Part shown: positions 52,705 to 61,756 of the stretch, one piece after another
How positions within the stretch are numbered: the stretch's first letter is position 1
How the letters are laid out: every line of letters begins with the position of its first letter
NCBI GenBank assembly: GCA_963722585.1
Contig: CAVRNU010000019.1
Location: 62,001-126,000 of the forward strand
DNA: 64,000 bases
Direction: 5' to 3'
Source of the DNA: KBS-96 sp963722585
GTDB lineage: Bacteria; Acidobacteriota; Terriglobia; Bryobacterales; Bryobacteraceae
The notes under the pieces: model-generated
Told to the model about the DNA's origin: nothing
Seen by the model: the letters and a program-made list of their open reading frames with translations, nothing else
Database searches by the model: none
Translations under genes and position numbers: made by a program

Positions 52705-54840
52705 CTAATCGGTTGCCGGATAGCCATGAAGCTCGGGTCCTACTGCGTTCGAGAAGTTGTAGTTCCCGCGGCGGTCGGCGTCGACCGTCCAGAACATCGC
52801 GCCAATCATGCTGGGATACCCGTGAGGATCGCGCAGCTTGTACTTGGTTCCGGAAGGAGCTTTCCCAGTAATGATGTAGTTCATCGCCTGCGTGACGATG
52901 GTTGGCGTTGTGTCTCCGGTAAGGAATCCAACAGCAACTTTATCGGCCGGCATGGGTGGAAAGAACTGAGTGGGATCGCCTCCAACATTGAAGCCGTGCA
53001 GCACGAGCTCCGTCATCGCGGCGTGATAGTCTATCGAGCCGGCCTGGTAGATCTCGCCATCGAGACCTTCGAGCGGCGGCGTGTTGTAGTCCTGCACATC
53101 CATAAAGGAGAGAATGTCGCGGATGGCGTATGCGATAGCGAGGTAGGAGCCGAACTGGCCCCCATAGCTGGGATAGCCGGCCGGAATCTGCGTGCCTTCG
53201 GGCACCAGGCTGATCATGAACCGCGAGCCGAAGTGATCGTGCAACTGGCGCAAAGCCGAGATAAGATTCACGATGGATGGCGTAGTGGGATGCTTGAAAT
53301 CCGTGTCTCCGGGTTCGATCGATAGAGACGGGCTTTCAAAGTCGATGTCGATACCGTCGAAGCCATACTCGGTAACAATGCGCGTGACAGAAGAGATGAA
53401 GTTCGGAACGCGTTTGGAATCGGCAAGCGTGAAATGCTGGCCGCCGCCGCCAAGAGAGATCATGACCTTCTTGCCTTGGCTTTTCAAGTAGGCAATATCC
53501 GCCTTAAACTGCCCCGTATCAAGTCCGGCCGGGGTTTGAAACTTCATCGTCCCTTCCGGCGCATTTTTATCCGGAGTGGAGAACGCAACTATGATGACGT
53601 CCCACTGCGGCGAGACATCGCGAAGCGGGAACGTGGAACCCGCTGCGCCGTAGCCGGTCCAGTAGCCGATGAGCTTGTGACCATTAGGCGGGCTGCTCAT
53701 CGGAACGGCCGCCACAGTGGGCTTAGCAGGTGCGGACGCGTTACCTCCCGCGCGTCTGCCGCGTGGCGGGCATGGTTTCGACGGTTCAGTGAGTGCCTGC
53801 GCATCCGGGAAGCTGTAAGTGCCGCCGAGACCTTCAGAGGCGCCGGTATACCAGGGGAGCAGCGCTACGTTCTGCAGGTGATAAATGGTTCCGCCTCCTC
53901 GAGCCGCAAAAGCCTGCGATGCAGGAATATTGTTTTTCGCGTTCGCATTTGTCGGTTCGAGAAGAAAGTAAGTCGAGGCGACGCCCGTGCCCCCGCAGGC
54001 GCCCTGGTCTCCCGGACGCATCGTGGCGGGCCGCATCCACGCTGGGAATGTATTCCCCGGACCTTTAACGTTGGGGCCTTGGACCAGAGGATCATGCAAG
54101 GGGTCGTTGACAAACTCGCCAAGCTGCTGGGTAAGCGGTTGCACGTCCCCGTCTTCGACTACTCTGGGTGCGCCGTGAAGATACGAACCGAGCACGAAAG
54201 AATTTCCGGTGGCTAAATCGACGCCGTGTGTTCCCCAGGAACAGCAAACCGTAGCATCGCCGAGAGTGTAGTAGGTCGTGTTCCGCGTCACAGCAATTAC
54301 GAGCTTGCCTTCCTGTTTGGGAAGTTGTTTGAAGAGCTCTTTTTGCAGGAACTCGACATCTACAACGGCAAGCGAGCCGCCGGTCTTCTTCGAGGTGAGG
54401 ATGTAGCCATAGCCCACGGGCACGCTGATCCTTACAACCTTCACTTCCGGTTTGCCGAGCACCGTATGCCATCCATCGGCACTCGGGAAAGTGGTGCGCA
54501 GCATGGCATCGGCATACTGTGTCGTGCCGCCTGTGGGAAAGGCGAACTTCGAGAAAATGGGCGAGCGGAGAACGCGCCGTATCTCTGGAGTTGCATCCAT
54601 AAGCATTAGTTTTCCGCCAATCCTTTTTGCCTCGAGCGACAGCGTGATTGCAACGAGCACGGTGGGGATGGTGGTCGTGCCTCCCCGTTTCGGATTACGG
54701 CCGGCGAGAATATAGTAGCTTTGGCCGACTGTGCGCTGGAACGTTGGTACAGTGCCTTGCCCGCACAGAGAGTGCAGCGACAACAGGTTCAGAACAGCGA
54801 GCAGATGGATGGACGTGATTCGCATATCCAATTTACGCAT
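52705..54840 (-). CDS. Secreted GH18 glycoside hydrolase with a large unassigned N-terminal region
   Basis: 711 residues (a start at 54825 is also possible) with a signal peptide (ITSIHLLAVLNLLSLHSLCG). Residues about 30-380 match no family I recognise: beta-rich, Gly/Thr-rich, with a VCCSW motif and GEFVNDPLHDPLVQGPNVKG. A Pro/Ala linker (about 355-385) leads into the GH18 domain (about 388-690). Its catalytic motif is DGIDIDFE, with the acid Glu about 502, and it also has HKLIGYWTGYG, VMISLGGGG and a late MIGAMFWTVDADRRGNYNF. GH18 enzymes cleave chitin or related beta-1,4-GlcNAc polymers. The N-terminal part could bind substrate or the cell wall. Confidence 0.85.
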   Translation of the reverse strand: MRKLDMRITSIHLLAVLNLLSLHSLCGQGTVPTFQRTVGQSYYILAGRNPKRGGTTTIPTVLVAITLSLEAKRIGGKLMLMDATPEIRRVLRSPIFSKFAFPTGGTTQYADAMLRTTFPSADGWHTVLGKPEVKVVRISVPVGYGYILTSKKTGGSLAVVDVEFLQKELFKQLPKQEGKLVIAVTRNTTYYTLGDATVCCSWGTHGVDLATGNSFVLGSYLHGAPRVVEDGDVQPLTQQLGEFVNDPLHDPLVQGPNVKGPGNTFPAWMRPATMRPGDQGACGGTGVASTYFLLEPTNANAKNNIPASQAFAARGGGTIYHLQNVALLPWYTGASEGLGGTYSFPDAQALTEPSKPCPPRGRRAGGNASAPAKPTVAAVPMSSPPNGHKLIGYWTGYGAAGSTFPLRDVSPQWDVIIVAFSTPDKNAPEGTMKFQTPAGLDTGQFKADIAYLKSQGKKVMISLGGGGQHFTLADSKRVPNFISSVTRIVTEYGFDGIDIDFESPSLSIEPGDTDFKHPTTPSIVNLISALRQLHDHFGSRFMISLVPEGTQIPAGYPSYGGQFGSYLAIAYAIRDILSFMDVQDYNTPPLEGLDGEIYQAGSIDYHAAMTELVLHGFNVGGDPTQFFPPMPADKVAVGFLTGDTTPTIVTQAMNYIITGKAPSGTKYKLRDPHGYPSMIGAMFWTVDADRRGNYNFSNAVGPELHGYPATD

Positions 54841-54846
54841 CCGCTC

Positions 54847-54972
54847 CTATCTAATCGCGCTCAGCCGATCGAGCAACACATAGCGTGCCCGGTGATCGTC
54901 TAACGACGCGTTCAACTCCGCATTGAAGTGCATAACGTCAAAACCATCTTTGGCATTGTAGCCGTGATTTAC
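54847..54972 (-). pseudogene. 3' remnant of an unidentified gene, 41 codons
   Basis: Directly upstream of the GH18 gene, the minus strand has a short open segment that ends at a stop at 54847. It contains NHGYNAKDGFDVMHFNAELN and ends VLLDRLSAIR. It has GC-biased third positions and protein-like composition. An in-frame stop at 54973-54975 ends it on the 5' side and there is no plausible start except an internal ATG. It looks like the C-terminus of a gene whose body is lost. Confidence 0.4.
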
Positions 54973-55382
54973 CTAACTATATGTATAGTGTGGTGTTTCA
55001 GCGTGGAAAAGCCCCGCTATCCGCGGACTTAATTATGGTTAGTGGGGTCAGCGAGCGATAACCTTGGGACTGACGGAGGGTGGACAGGCCCGAATTTCAA
55101 GGCAGCCCTCCACGGTCGTGAAGTTGAGAGACGCCTAGCATGTCTTAAGCTTTCTCAATCTCCCGGAGAACTTATAGGGCCCGTTTTGACGTTTGTACTG
55201 GAGTCGGTTTCCCGGATTGGTCCTTTGTAACGAACAAAGAGTTAGCAGACGGGCCATGAAACCCTGCTGCATCGCATAGACTCAGCCCGACATAATTCCC
55301 TCCGAAGAGTCCGAGCCACGAGATGCCAGCGCGGACGCCGGGCGGTGGGGTCCGCTCTGAGAGGTTGGTTCTCGCGTTGGCT
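54973..55382. other. Intergenic stretch of about 410 bp without a recognisable gene
   Basis: No intact gene could be supported. A minus-strand open segment ends at 55172 but shows no start, family motif or codon bias. A plus-strand 62-codon frame at 55042-55230 is equally weak. The only structured element is the AT-rich dyad at 54976-54989. The stretch may be decayed coding sequence. Confidence 0.5.
54976..54989. promoter_or_regulatory. AT-rich dyad ACTATA-TG-TATAGT
   Basis: A perfect 6-bp inverted repeat with a 2-nt spacer, in otherwise GC-richer sequence. It lies next to the gene remnant and resembles the TATATA palindromes upstream of ADOP permeases 2 and 3. A regulatory role is speculative. 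Confidence 0.35.
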
Positions 55383-56099
55383 CTAACGCATATAAAAGAG
55401 ACTCAAACGCGGAAGTCCCTCTTTTTCGAGCAGCCGAGTATCGAGGTACCGCCGCTCGAGCATTGAAATCTGTGCGGCCGTCATCTTGCCGCGATAAGGC
55501 GCGAGCTCGCTATCCAGCCGGCGCCGCATTTCCACCAGATCTTCTTCGCTCATCACGCTGCGCGCGATGGCCACCATCTTGTCTTCGAGCGCGGTCAAAT
55601 GGCGCTCCAAATCCTCGAGATCGTTCACGCGCTCTTCAACTTCCGCCGCGAGCGCTTGAAGTGAAGACGCAATCGCGTGGTAAGCCACGCGATTGTTCGA
55701 TTCGATGCCGTTTGCGGTTTGTCTCAGATATTCGCGAATTTCCGAGGCTTGAAACGGTGGCTCGCCAGTCTGGCGCGCCTTGGCGGCTCCAGCGCCCGAT
55801 AGACGCTGCGCGGCTTCCATCACTGCTTGCGCGCAATAGGCAAGCGAGTTGACGTGGCGCGACTTCACTTTTCGAGCGCGCCACTTTTCAAAAGCCTCGT
55901 CAATACCTTTAAGGACGGCTTCAAGCGGCACTCCCGCGTTTTTCCAGTTTTCTATTAGAGCCCAGTCAAGCGGCGATAACAAGAACAACGAAGTGCCGCG
56001 CGCCTCGCGGAAGCGCTCCTCGATCTCGGTGAAATAATTGAAATAATTTGCGGGCCAGGATTCCTCCTCAACCGGCGGGCCGTGACCGAAATCGCTCAT
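55383..56099 (-). CDS. Helical hypothetical protein in the coaX operon
   Basis: 238 residues. I do not recognise a family. The N-terminus has NYFNYFTEIEERFREARGTS, then LSPLDWALIENWKNAGVPLE and an IDEAFEKWRARK helix. The C-terminal half (about 110-220) is predicted helical, with a coiled-coil-like stretch LAAEVEERVNDLEDLERHLT. No signal peptide or transmembrane helix is seen. The start overlaps the coaX stop by 4 nt (ATGA), so it is translationally coupled to coaX and lies in the birA-coaX transcription unit. Confidence 0.75.
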   Translation of the reverse strand: MSDFGHGPPVEEESWPANYFNYFTEIEERFREARGTSLFLLSPLDWALIENWKNAGVPLEAVLKGIDEAFEKWRARKVKSRHVNSLAYCAQAVMEAAQRLSGAGAAKARQTGEPPFQASEIREYLRQTANGIESNNRVAYHAIASSLQALAAEVEERVNDLEDLERHLTALEDKMVAIARSVMSEEDLVEMRRRLDSELAPYRGKMTAAQISMLERRYLDTRLLEKEGLPRLSLFYMR

Positions 56100-56866
56100 G
56101 CGCCCTGCACCCGTCGCCAGATGATACGCAGCCCGTCGAGTGTGATATCGTCATCCACTTCGTTGATGTGCCGCGACGATTTGGCAATCATGTGGGCCTG
56201 ACCGCCAGTAGCTACAATCTTCGTTTCCGGTCCAAGCTCCGAAATGAGCCGGTCGATCAATCCATCGATCATGTCCGTGAACCCATAGAAAAACCCGGAT
56301 TGCATCCCTCCTATTGTGTTTTTCCCGATGAGCGCTCGAGGTTCCCGGAAATCGATCATAGGCAGCCGCGCCGTACGCGAGAACAGAGCGGTGATTGAGA
56401 TCGCAATTCCAGGGCAAATGATGCCGCCGAGATATTCGGCATTACCGCTGACTGTGTCGAACGTGATAGCAGTCCCGAGATCGACAACCACGGCAGGCGC
56501 ATGAAATCGATTCCACGCCGCGACGCTATTTACGATCCGGTCGGCGCCGATTTCGAACGGATTATCGTAGCGGATGGCGATTCCGGTATCGGTTTCATGC
56601 GTCACAAAGACCGGATGTTTGTCGAAGTAACGTTCCGCCATGTCGGTAAGGCTTTCGTTTAGTGGCGGTACAACGCTCGCAACAATAATGCCGTCAATCT
56701 CGCTCAGCGGGAGTCCGGCAAAAGAGAATAGGTTCCGGATCAGAACACCCCATTCGTCCGCCGTTTGTTCGTGAATGGTTCTCAGGCGCCAGCGCTTTAC
56801 CAATTCGGTGCGATCGAACGCTCCAATCGTTATGTTTGAATTCCCCACGTCAAGAGCGAGAAGCAT
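56096..56866 (-). CDS. coaX: Type III pantothenate kinase CoaX
   Basis: About 256 residues from ATG 56866 (56878 is possible). The ASKHA-type motifs are visible: MLLALDVGNSNITIGAF at the N-terminus, then a YDNPFEIGADRIVNSVAAW segment and VVDLGTAITFDTV. The C-terminal TKIVATGGQAHMIA fits the adenosine-site strand. CoaX phosphorylates pantothenate, the first step of CoA synthesis, without inhibition by CoA in characterised members. It lies 18 nt downstream of birA and overlaps the helical hypothetical by 4 nt. Confidence 0.92.
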   Translation of the reverse strand: MLLALDVGNSNITIGAFDRTELVKRWRLRTIHEQTADEWGVLIRNLFSFAGLPLSEIDGIIVASVVPPLNESLTDMAERYFDKHPVFVTHETDTGIAIRYDNPFEIGADRIVNSVAAWNRFHAPAVVVDLGTAITFDTVSGNAEYLGGIICPGIAISITALFSRTARLPMIDFREPRALIGKNTIGGMQSGFFYGFTDMIDGLIDRLISELGPETKIVATGGQAHMIAKSSRHINEVDDDITLDGLRIIWRRVQGA

Positions 56867-56884
56867 GGTGATCGTCAAGCGGGA

Positions 56885-57646
56885 TTACGGCGCCTCAGGC
56901 CGCACGCTTCCGGCATAAAGCGTTTGCACACGGCCCGAATCGTCGCGCACCCGCAAGAAACCATTGTCATCCAGACCCAAAGTGATGCCCTTTGCCTGAC
57001 CGCGGTCGTCTTCAAACACGATCCGGCGATGCAGCGTATAGCTCGAGGCGGCCGAGAACGCCTGCAAAATTGCGCCTGCCCCTTGTCCTACCAGCAGCGC
57101 GCAGAACTCGTCGAGACATTCGAGTAGAGCGATCAGCAACGGTTCCCGCGCAACCTCCTGGTTCAGTGCCATCCTTAGCGATGCTGCCGGAGTACGGAGA
57201 TCGCCTGGCATCGAACTTTGATTCACATTGATGCCGATGCCGGCGACGATCGACGCTTCGTGCAGCTGGGCCAGTATGCCGGCCACCTTCCGTTCGCTGA
57301 CCAGAACGTCATTAGGCCACCGCAGGTCGCAAGCGAGCCTCGTTTTGCGCTGAATCGCTTCTCCCGTTGCTAACCCAAGTGCGAGCGTCACCAGCGGCAG
57401 TTGGCGGGTCGATATGGGGATGCGCAGCACAACCGAACAGTAGATGCCCGCTTCGGCTTCTGAAATCCAATGCCTTCCCAAGCGGCCGATTCCCGCCGTT
57501 TGTTCGTCCGCGACAACAACCGTGCCGTGCGGGCTGCCCTCGAGCGCCAGCCGCGCCGCCTCGGTCATCGTAGAGCCGATAACGGCAAAGTAGTGGATCG
57601 CATTTTGTGGGCGCTGTTCCCGAATCAGAGCGATATCAAGCGGCAT
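56885..57646 (-). CDS. birA: Biotin-[acetyl-CoA-carboxylase] ligase BirA
   Basis: About 253 residues from ATG 57646 (MPLDIALIRE); an upstream in-frame start at 57721 would overlap the phosphatase gene. The ATP/biotin motif is GIGRLGRHW, a variant of GRGRxGR-W. CSVVLRIPI and LACDLRWPNDVLVSERKVAG-type segments follow, and there is a small C-terminal SH3-like domain (GQAKGITLGLDDNGFLRVR). No N-terminal helix-turn-helix is present, so it is a monofunctional ligase. It precedes coaX, a common pairing. Confidence 0.9.
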   Translation of the reverse strand: MPLDIALIREQRPQNAIHYFAVIGSTMTEAARLALEGSPHGTVVVADEQTAGIGRLGRHWISEAEAGIYCSVVLRIPISTRQLPLVTLALGLATGEAIQRKTRLACDLRWPNDVLVSERKVAGILAQLHEASIVAGIGINVNQSSMPGDLRTPAASLRMALNQEVAREPLLIALLECLDEFCALLVGQGAGAILQAFSAASSYTLHRRIVFEDDRGQAKGITLGLDDNGFLRVRDDSGRVQTLYAGSVRPEAP

Positions 57647-57705
57647 AACTTGAAAACGTCTTACTTTTTGAAATGCCAGGCTCTCGCCGGCCTGAACTCC
57701 AATGC

Positions 57706-58941
57706 CTAGCCATCTATGCATTTGGCGACGATCAGAGTAATGTCGTCGTGCTGTTCCTCGGGACTAAACTGCCGCACGTCATCGAGGATCGACTGAAGCA
57801 GATCCGTTGAAGACAATTGGCGGCGTCGCCGAAGGGTTTCTACCAGGCGTTGCTCTCCAAATTCCTCGCCTCGGGCATTGAACGATTCAGTTACTCCGTC
57901 GGTATAAATTGCAAGTGTGTCTCCTACGAAGAGCTGACATTCCTCCATTAAACAGTCCCAACTTTTAAAAAGCCCTAGCACAGTAGATGTGGATTCGAGG
58001 CGATTCAAAGACTCATCACTCCGAAGGAGAAGGGCAGCAGGGTGCCCACAATTGGCGTAGCGCAAGCGCCGCGTTGTCCGATCGTATTCGGCAAAGAACA
58101 GGCTTGCATACGAGCTGTCAACTGTATTGTCGTAAAAGAGCTGGTTTACCGACCGCAACAGGAGCTGAGGCTGATCGAGAGCGATTGCAACCTGGCTGCG
58201 AAGGTTTGCCTGCAAATTGGCCATCAATAGCGCGCCGGCGATTCCCTTCCCTGAAATATCGCCAATCACCAAGCCAAGCCGCTCTTGACCGAGGTCGAGG
58301 AAATCGTAGTAATCACCGCCCACCTCACGAGCCTGAATGCAAATACCCGAATAGTCGAGTGTTTGGCAGGCCGGGCGTGTTTGGGGGAAAAGCCTGGCCT
58401 GCACTTGTTTAGCAATTTCGAGCTCTTGGGCAGCGCGGCGTTCAGTTTCGAGCTTCTGGGCAAGTTCGCGGCGTCGCGCTTCTACTTCGAGCGTCACCGC
58501 GTCGAATCCCGCAAGTCCAAATGAATTCCCGTCCAGATCTTCAAAGCTGGTGACGATTCCACCCCATGCCGGTTGCCGCGGCGGAGAATGAAAGCAAACG
58601 CCACGCTCGCACCATTCCTGAAACTTGACATTCACATCTTCGGTAAGAAAAAAAATGTGCGTCGGCCGCCCAATGAGCTTGTATTCGTCAGAGTCCGGCG
58701 TCGGTGCGAAGAGTGCGAGGTTCGCGCTACCATCCGGAGGCGCAACCTCGATCCAGCGATAGCCGGAGCCAAAACGGTGATCCACAACCAGCCTGAAGCC
58801 AAGCTGCTTCAAGTAAAATTGCAGGCTTCGCTCCTGATCGCGCACGAAAATGATAACGAAGTGCAGACTGAGATAAGGGTCCTGTCGATCCAAGCGGAAA
58901 GTAGACGAGCGCGTCCAAAAGGTTAAAGGTGAGCTGCCCAT
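57706..58941 (-). CDS. VOC (glyoxalase-fold) and SpoIIE/PP2C phosphatase fusion
   Basis: 411 residues. The N-terminal VOC domain (about 25-155) has VIIFVRDQERSLQFYLKQLG and a late FEDLDGNSFGLAGF, typical of the glyoxalase/bleomycin-resistance fold. A coiled helix (about 155-180) leads to the SpoIIE-type phosphatase (about 185-408): EVGGDYYDFLDLG, VIGDISGKGIAGALLMA, NCGHPAALLL, YTDGVTESF and HDDITLIVA. Metal-binding Asp residues are present. RsbU-like phosphatases often control partner-switching sigma factors; the VOC domain may sense a small ligand. Only one plausible start is seen. Confidence 0.88.
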   Translation of the reverse strand: MGSSPLTFWTRSSTFRLDRQDPYLSLHFVIIFVRDQERSLQFYLKQLGFRLVVDHRFGSGYRWIEVAPPDGSANLALFAPTPDSDEYKLIGRPTHIFFLTEDVNVKFQEWCERGVCFHSPPRQPAWGGIVTSFEDLDGNSFGLAGFDAVTLEVEARRRELAQKLETERRAAQELEIAKQVQARLFPQTRPACQTLDYSGICIQAREVGGDYYDFLDLGQERLGLVIGDISGKGIAGALLMANLQANLRSQVAIALDQPQLLLRSVNQLFYDNTVDSSYASLFFAEYDRTTRRLRYANCGHPAALLLRSDESLNRLESTSTVLGLFKSWDCLMEECQLFVGDTLAIYTDGVTESFNARGEEFGEQRLVETLRRRRQLSSTDLLQSILDDVRQFSPEEQHDDITLIVAKCIDG

Positions 58942-59008
58942 CGGCGTGATTATGTTATCGCGGCGGGCCGTAGGTCCTGTATCGGCATGTCGTAAAAAAC
59001 ATGGCCAT

Positions 59009-59020
59009 TCTATATATAGA
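59009..59020. promoter_or_regulatory. 12-bp AT-rich palindrome upstream of ADOP permease 3
   Basis: TCTATATATAGA is a perfect palindrome, followed by CTGTATATTAG nearby. It lies 66 nt before ATG 59087 in the 145-bp gap. It is similar in design to the palindrome upstream of ADOP permease 2. Confidence 0.45.
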
Positions 59021-59086
59021 GAAGCTGTATATTAGTCCTGTGGAAGGGCACTCGCGCATCCTAGCCGCGCCGAAAGAGAGGGACGC

Positions 59087-61756
59087 ATGAATTTCCTTCG
59101 CAGGCTAAAGTATCTTATTCCGTGGATTCGCGCCAAAGCAGAGCGCGAAATGAACGATGAAATTGAGAGTTTGTCCGCCATCGCGGCCGAAGAAGCTGCC
59201 GCAGGCAGGCGAGCGCTCGGGAATCTGACGCTCGCCAAGGAAGGCGCTAGAGCGGTGTGGGGCTGGCAGTGGCTCGAGAGTCTCTATAACGATCTCCATT
59301 ACGCGCTAAGACTGCTGCGGAAACAGCCGGGATTCGTCGCCATTGCGATCGGATCGCTGGCCCTCGGCATCGGAGCCAACACGGCGATTTTCCGCGTGAT
59401 CGACCGGCTCCTGCTTCAGGCTTTGCCCGTGCATGACCCGGATAGCCTGGTTGTATTCGAAGGCGGCGATAGCTTCTCTTATTTTGCATTTAACGAATTC
59501 TCCAAACACTCGGATCATGCACTCTCGGAAGTCTTTGCTAGATTCGATGAACATCGCGAACTCGACACAGGCGGAGCGCCGCAACGCTCATATGTCGAGC
59601 TCGTGACGGGAAACTACTTCAACAGCCTGGGAGTTCAAGCAAAATACGGCCGCTCCATCGTTCCGGCGGACGACCTGATCAGTCGCCACGCTCATGTCGC
59701 TGTCATTAGCAATGCTTTCTGGAACCGGCAATTTGGCGGCGATCGCAACGTGATCGGACGGGAGCTGCGAATTCAGGGAGCTCGCTACACGATCGTCGGA
59801 GTAGCGCCGCCGGAGTTCTTTGGAGTCGTCGCTGGCAACGCAGTTGACGTGTGGATTCCGCTAACCACTTTCCAGTCTGTATTTCCGGGCCGCAATTGGC
59901 TCAACCAGGTTTCAACAGGTTTCCTGACCGTGATGGGACGGCTCCAGCCGGGAGTTTCACTGAAGCAGGCCGCTTCCATGCTCACGCCTCTCTATGTCCA
60001 AATCGATTTCGAGCGCTTCCCGAATATGTCTGCGGCAGATAGAAAGATCACGCTCACTCAACAGCTTCATCTCGATTCGGCAGCCAAAGGCATCTCGTTC
60101 TTAAGAGCTCGCTTTTCGAAGCCCTTGCAAATTGTTTTCGCGATGCTTGGCCTGGTGCTCCTGCTCGCTTGCGTGAATTTGATGAATCTGCAATTGGCCC
60201 GTTCGAAAGAGCGACGCAAAGAACTCGCTGTCCGTCTGGCCATTGGAGCAAGCCGCGCTCGAGTGATCCGGCAACTGTTAGTCGAAAGTCTTTTGATTTC
60301 CGCCGGTGGAGGCATCCTCGGACTTCTGCTCGCCAAACCCGCGGAGCAAGGCCTCGCTTCGCTTGCCGGCTTGGGCGAAGGAAGCGTGCTGGTTAGCGCC
60401 GGCATTGACGCTACCGTGCTTCTCTTTGTTGCTGGAGTCTCGGTTTTATGCGCGCTGTTGTTCGGCTTGCTGCCGGCCTGGCGCGCCACCACCGGGCCTG
60501 CGCAAGGCGATCTGCAAGGCGCAGCGCGCACTTCCACGGCCGGTTCGCCGGCGCGCAAGCTGGGCCGGAGCCTGACAGCAATTCAGATCGCACTGTCCGT
60601 ATTTTTGATTGCAGGCGCTTGCCTATTCGCCACGAGCTTGTACAAGCTAACCCACTTCGATACAGGATTCGTACGAAGCCATTTAGCGGTTGTGGATGTG
60701 GACGCAACCGAAGCAGGCTACAAAGGTTCAAAAATGATCGAACTGAGCCGGAGACTTCGCAACCGCTTTGCCTCGCTCCCAGGAGTGTCCGTCGGGACTA
60801 TCTCAGGTAACGGCGTGTTTATGGGCCGAAACTCAAACATGTATGTTTCAGCAGACGGCTTTCAACCCGCGAACGACCGAGATGGAGAAGCCTATTACGA
60901 TCAAATTGGCCCGTCGTTCTTCTCAACCCTAGGCGCGAATATCCTTGCGGGAAGAGATTTCAGCGAGCGCGACGATAAGGTTGCGCCGAAAGTAACCGTC
61001 ATCAACGAGCAATTCGCCAAACATTTCTTCAAAGAAGGCAATCCCCTCGGTAAGAACATCTATCTTCGAAAATACGATGCCGCAGGAAAACTGTCCAAGT
61101 TCCCGGTCCAGGTAGTCGGAGTGGTCAAGAATTTCCGGAGCGAAGATGTGCGCCGGCCAGCCCGGCGCTTCTTCTATTTGCCGTACTATCAGGCCGAGAG
61201 CGACAATGCCGATTTACCCACGATTCGCTTCGTTCTCCGGACAAAGTTGGACTCGAAACTGTTCTTCGCCGAGCTGCGCCGCGCCGTAATGGCTGAAGAT
61301 CGGAACCTGCTGGTGTTGAGCATCCATTCGGTCGATGAACTTCTTAACCGGCAGCTCGATCGCGACCGGCTTCTAGCTGGCCTGTCATTGTCGTTTGGAA
61401 TGCTCGCGCTGTTGCTCGCAACCGTCGGAACCTACGGACTCATTTCACATGAAGTTGTCACCCGCACGACCGAGTTTGGCATACGCATGGCGCTCGGCGC
61501 ACAACGCCTGGATATTCTCGCGCTCGTCCTCGGCGAGGTGAGTACCATCGCGGCGATCGGCGCGGTCCTCGGAATCGCAGCCGCCTTCGCTTCATCGCAA
61601 TTGGTTACAAGCCTTGTGTTCGAACTAAAGCCCAACGATCCCGCCGTATTGCTCACGGCAGCGGCCATTCTGTTAACAGTTGCCTTAGTTGCGGGACTCT
61701 TTCCGGCTCGCCGCGCCGCGCGGTTGGAACCAATGGAAGCCTTGCGCCATCAGTGA
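59087..61756 (+). CDS. ADOP-type ABC transporter permease 3 with N-terminal prefix
   Basis: 889 residues. Unlike the other two copies it carries an about 65-residue N-terminal prefix (MNFLRRLKYLIPWIRAKAER, EMNDEIESLSAIAAEEA, then LTLAKEGARAVWGWQWLE) before the permease core, which begins at LYNDLHYALRLLRKQPGF. First helix LALGIGANTAIF, FtsX core (LLLACVNLMNLQLARSKERRKELAVRLAIG), central helix, second periplasmic domain and C-terminal FtsX core ending ARRAARLEPMEALRHQ. A strong Shine-Dalgarno (GAGAGGGA) precedes the ATG. Convergent with nadC, overlapping 7 nt. Confidence 0.92.
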   Translation: MNFLRRLKYLIPWIRAKAEREMNDEIESLSAIAAEEAAAGRRALGNLTLAKEGARAVWGWQWLESLYNDLHYALRLLRKQPGFVAIAIGSLALGIGANTAIFRVIDRLLLQALPVHDPDSLVVFEGGDSFSYFAFNEFSKHSDHALSEVFARFDEHRELDTGGAPQRSYVELVTGNYFNSLGVQAKYGRSIVPADDLISRHAHVAVISNAFWNRQFGGDRNVIGRELRIQGARYTIVGVAPPEFFGVVAGNAVDVWIPLTTFQSVFPGRNWLNQVSTGFLTVMGRLQPGVSLKQAASMLTPLYVQIDFERFPNMSAADRKITLTQQLHLDSAAKGISFLRARFSKPLQIVFAMLGLVLLLACVNLMNLQLARSKERRKELAVRLAIGASRARVIRQLLVESLLISAGGGILGLLLAKPAEQGLASLAGLGEGSVLVSAGIDATVLLFVAGVSVLCALLFGLLPAWRATTGPAQGDLQGAARTSTAGSPARKLGRSLTAIQIALSVFLIAGACLFATSLYKLTHFDTGFVRSHLAVVDVDATEAGYKGSKMIELSRRLRNRFASLPGVSVGTISGNGVFMGRNSNMYVSADGFQPANDRDGEAYYDQIGPSFFSTLGANILAGRDFSERDDKVAPKVTVINEQFAKHFFKEGNPLGKNIYLRKYDAAGKLSKFPVQVVGVVKNFRSEDVRRPARRFFYLPYYQAESDNADLPTIRFVLRTKLDSKLFFAELRRAVMAEDRNLLVLSIHSVDELLNRQLDRDRLLAGLSLSFGMLALLLATVGTYGLISHEVVTRTTEFGIRMALGAQRLDILALVLGEVSTIAAIGAVLGIAAAFASSQLVTSLVFELKPNDPAVLLTAAAILLTVALVAGLFPARRAARLEPMEALRHQ

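Noticed and set aside
55042..55230. Plus-strand 62-codon frame in the gap between the GH18 and helical hypothetical genes
   Set aside because: No recognisable motif, Shine-Dalgarno or coding bias; a competing minus-strand open segment ends at 55172 in the same area.
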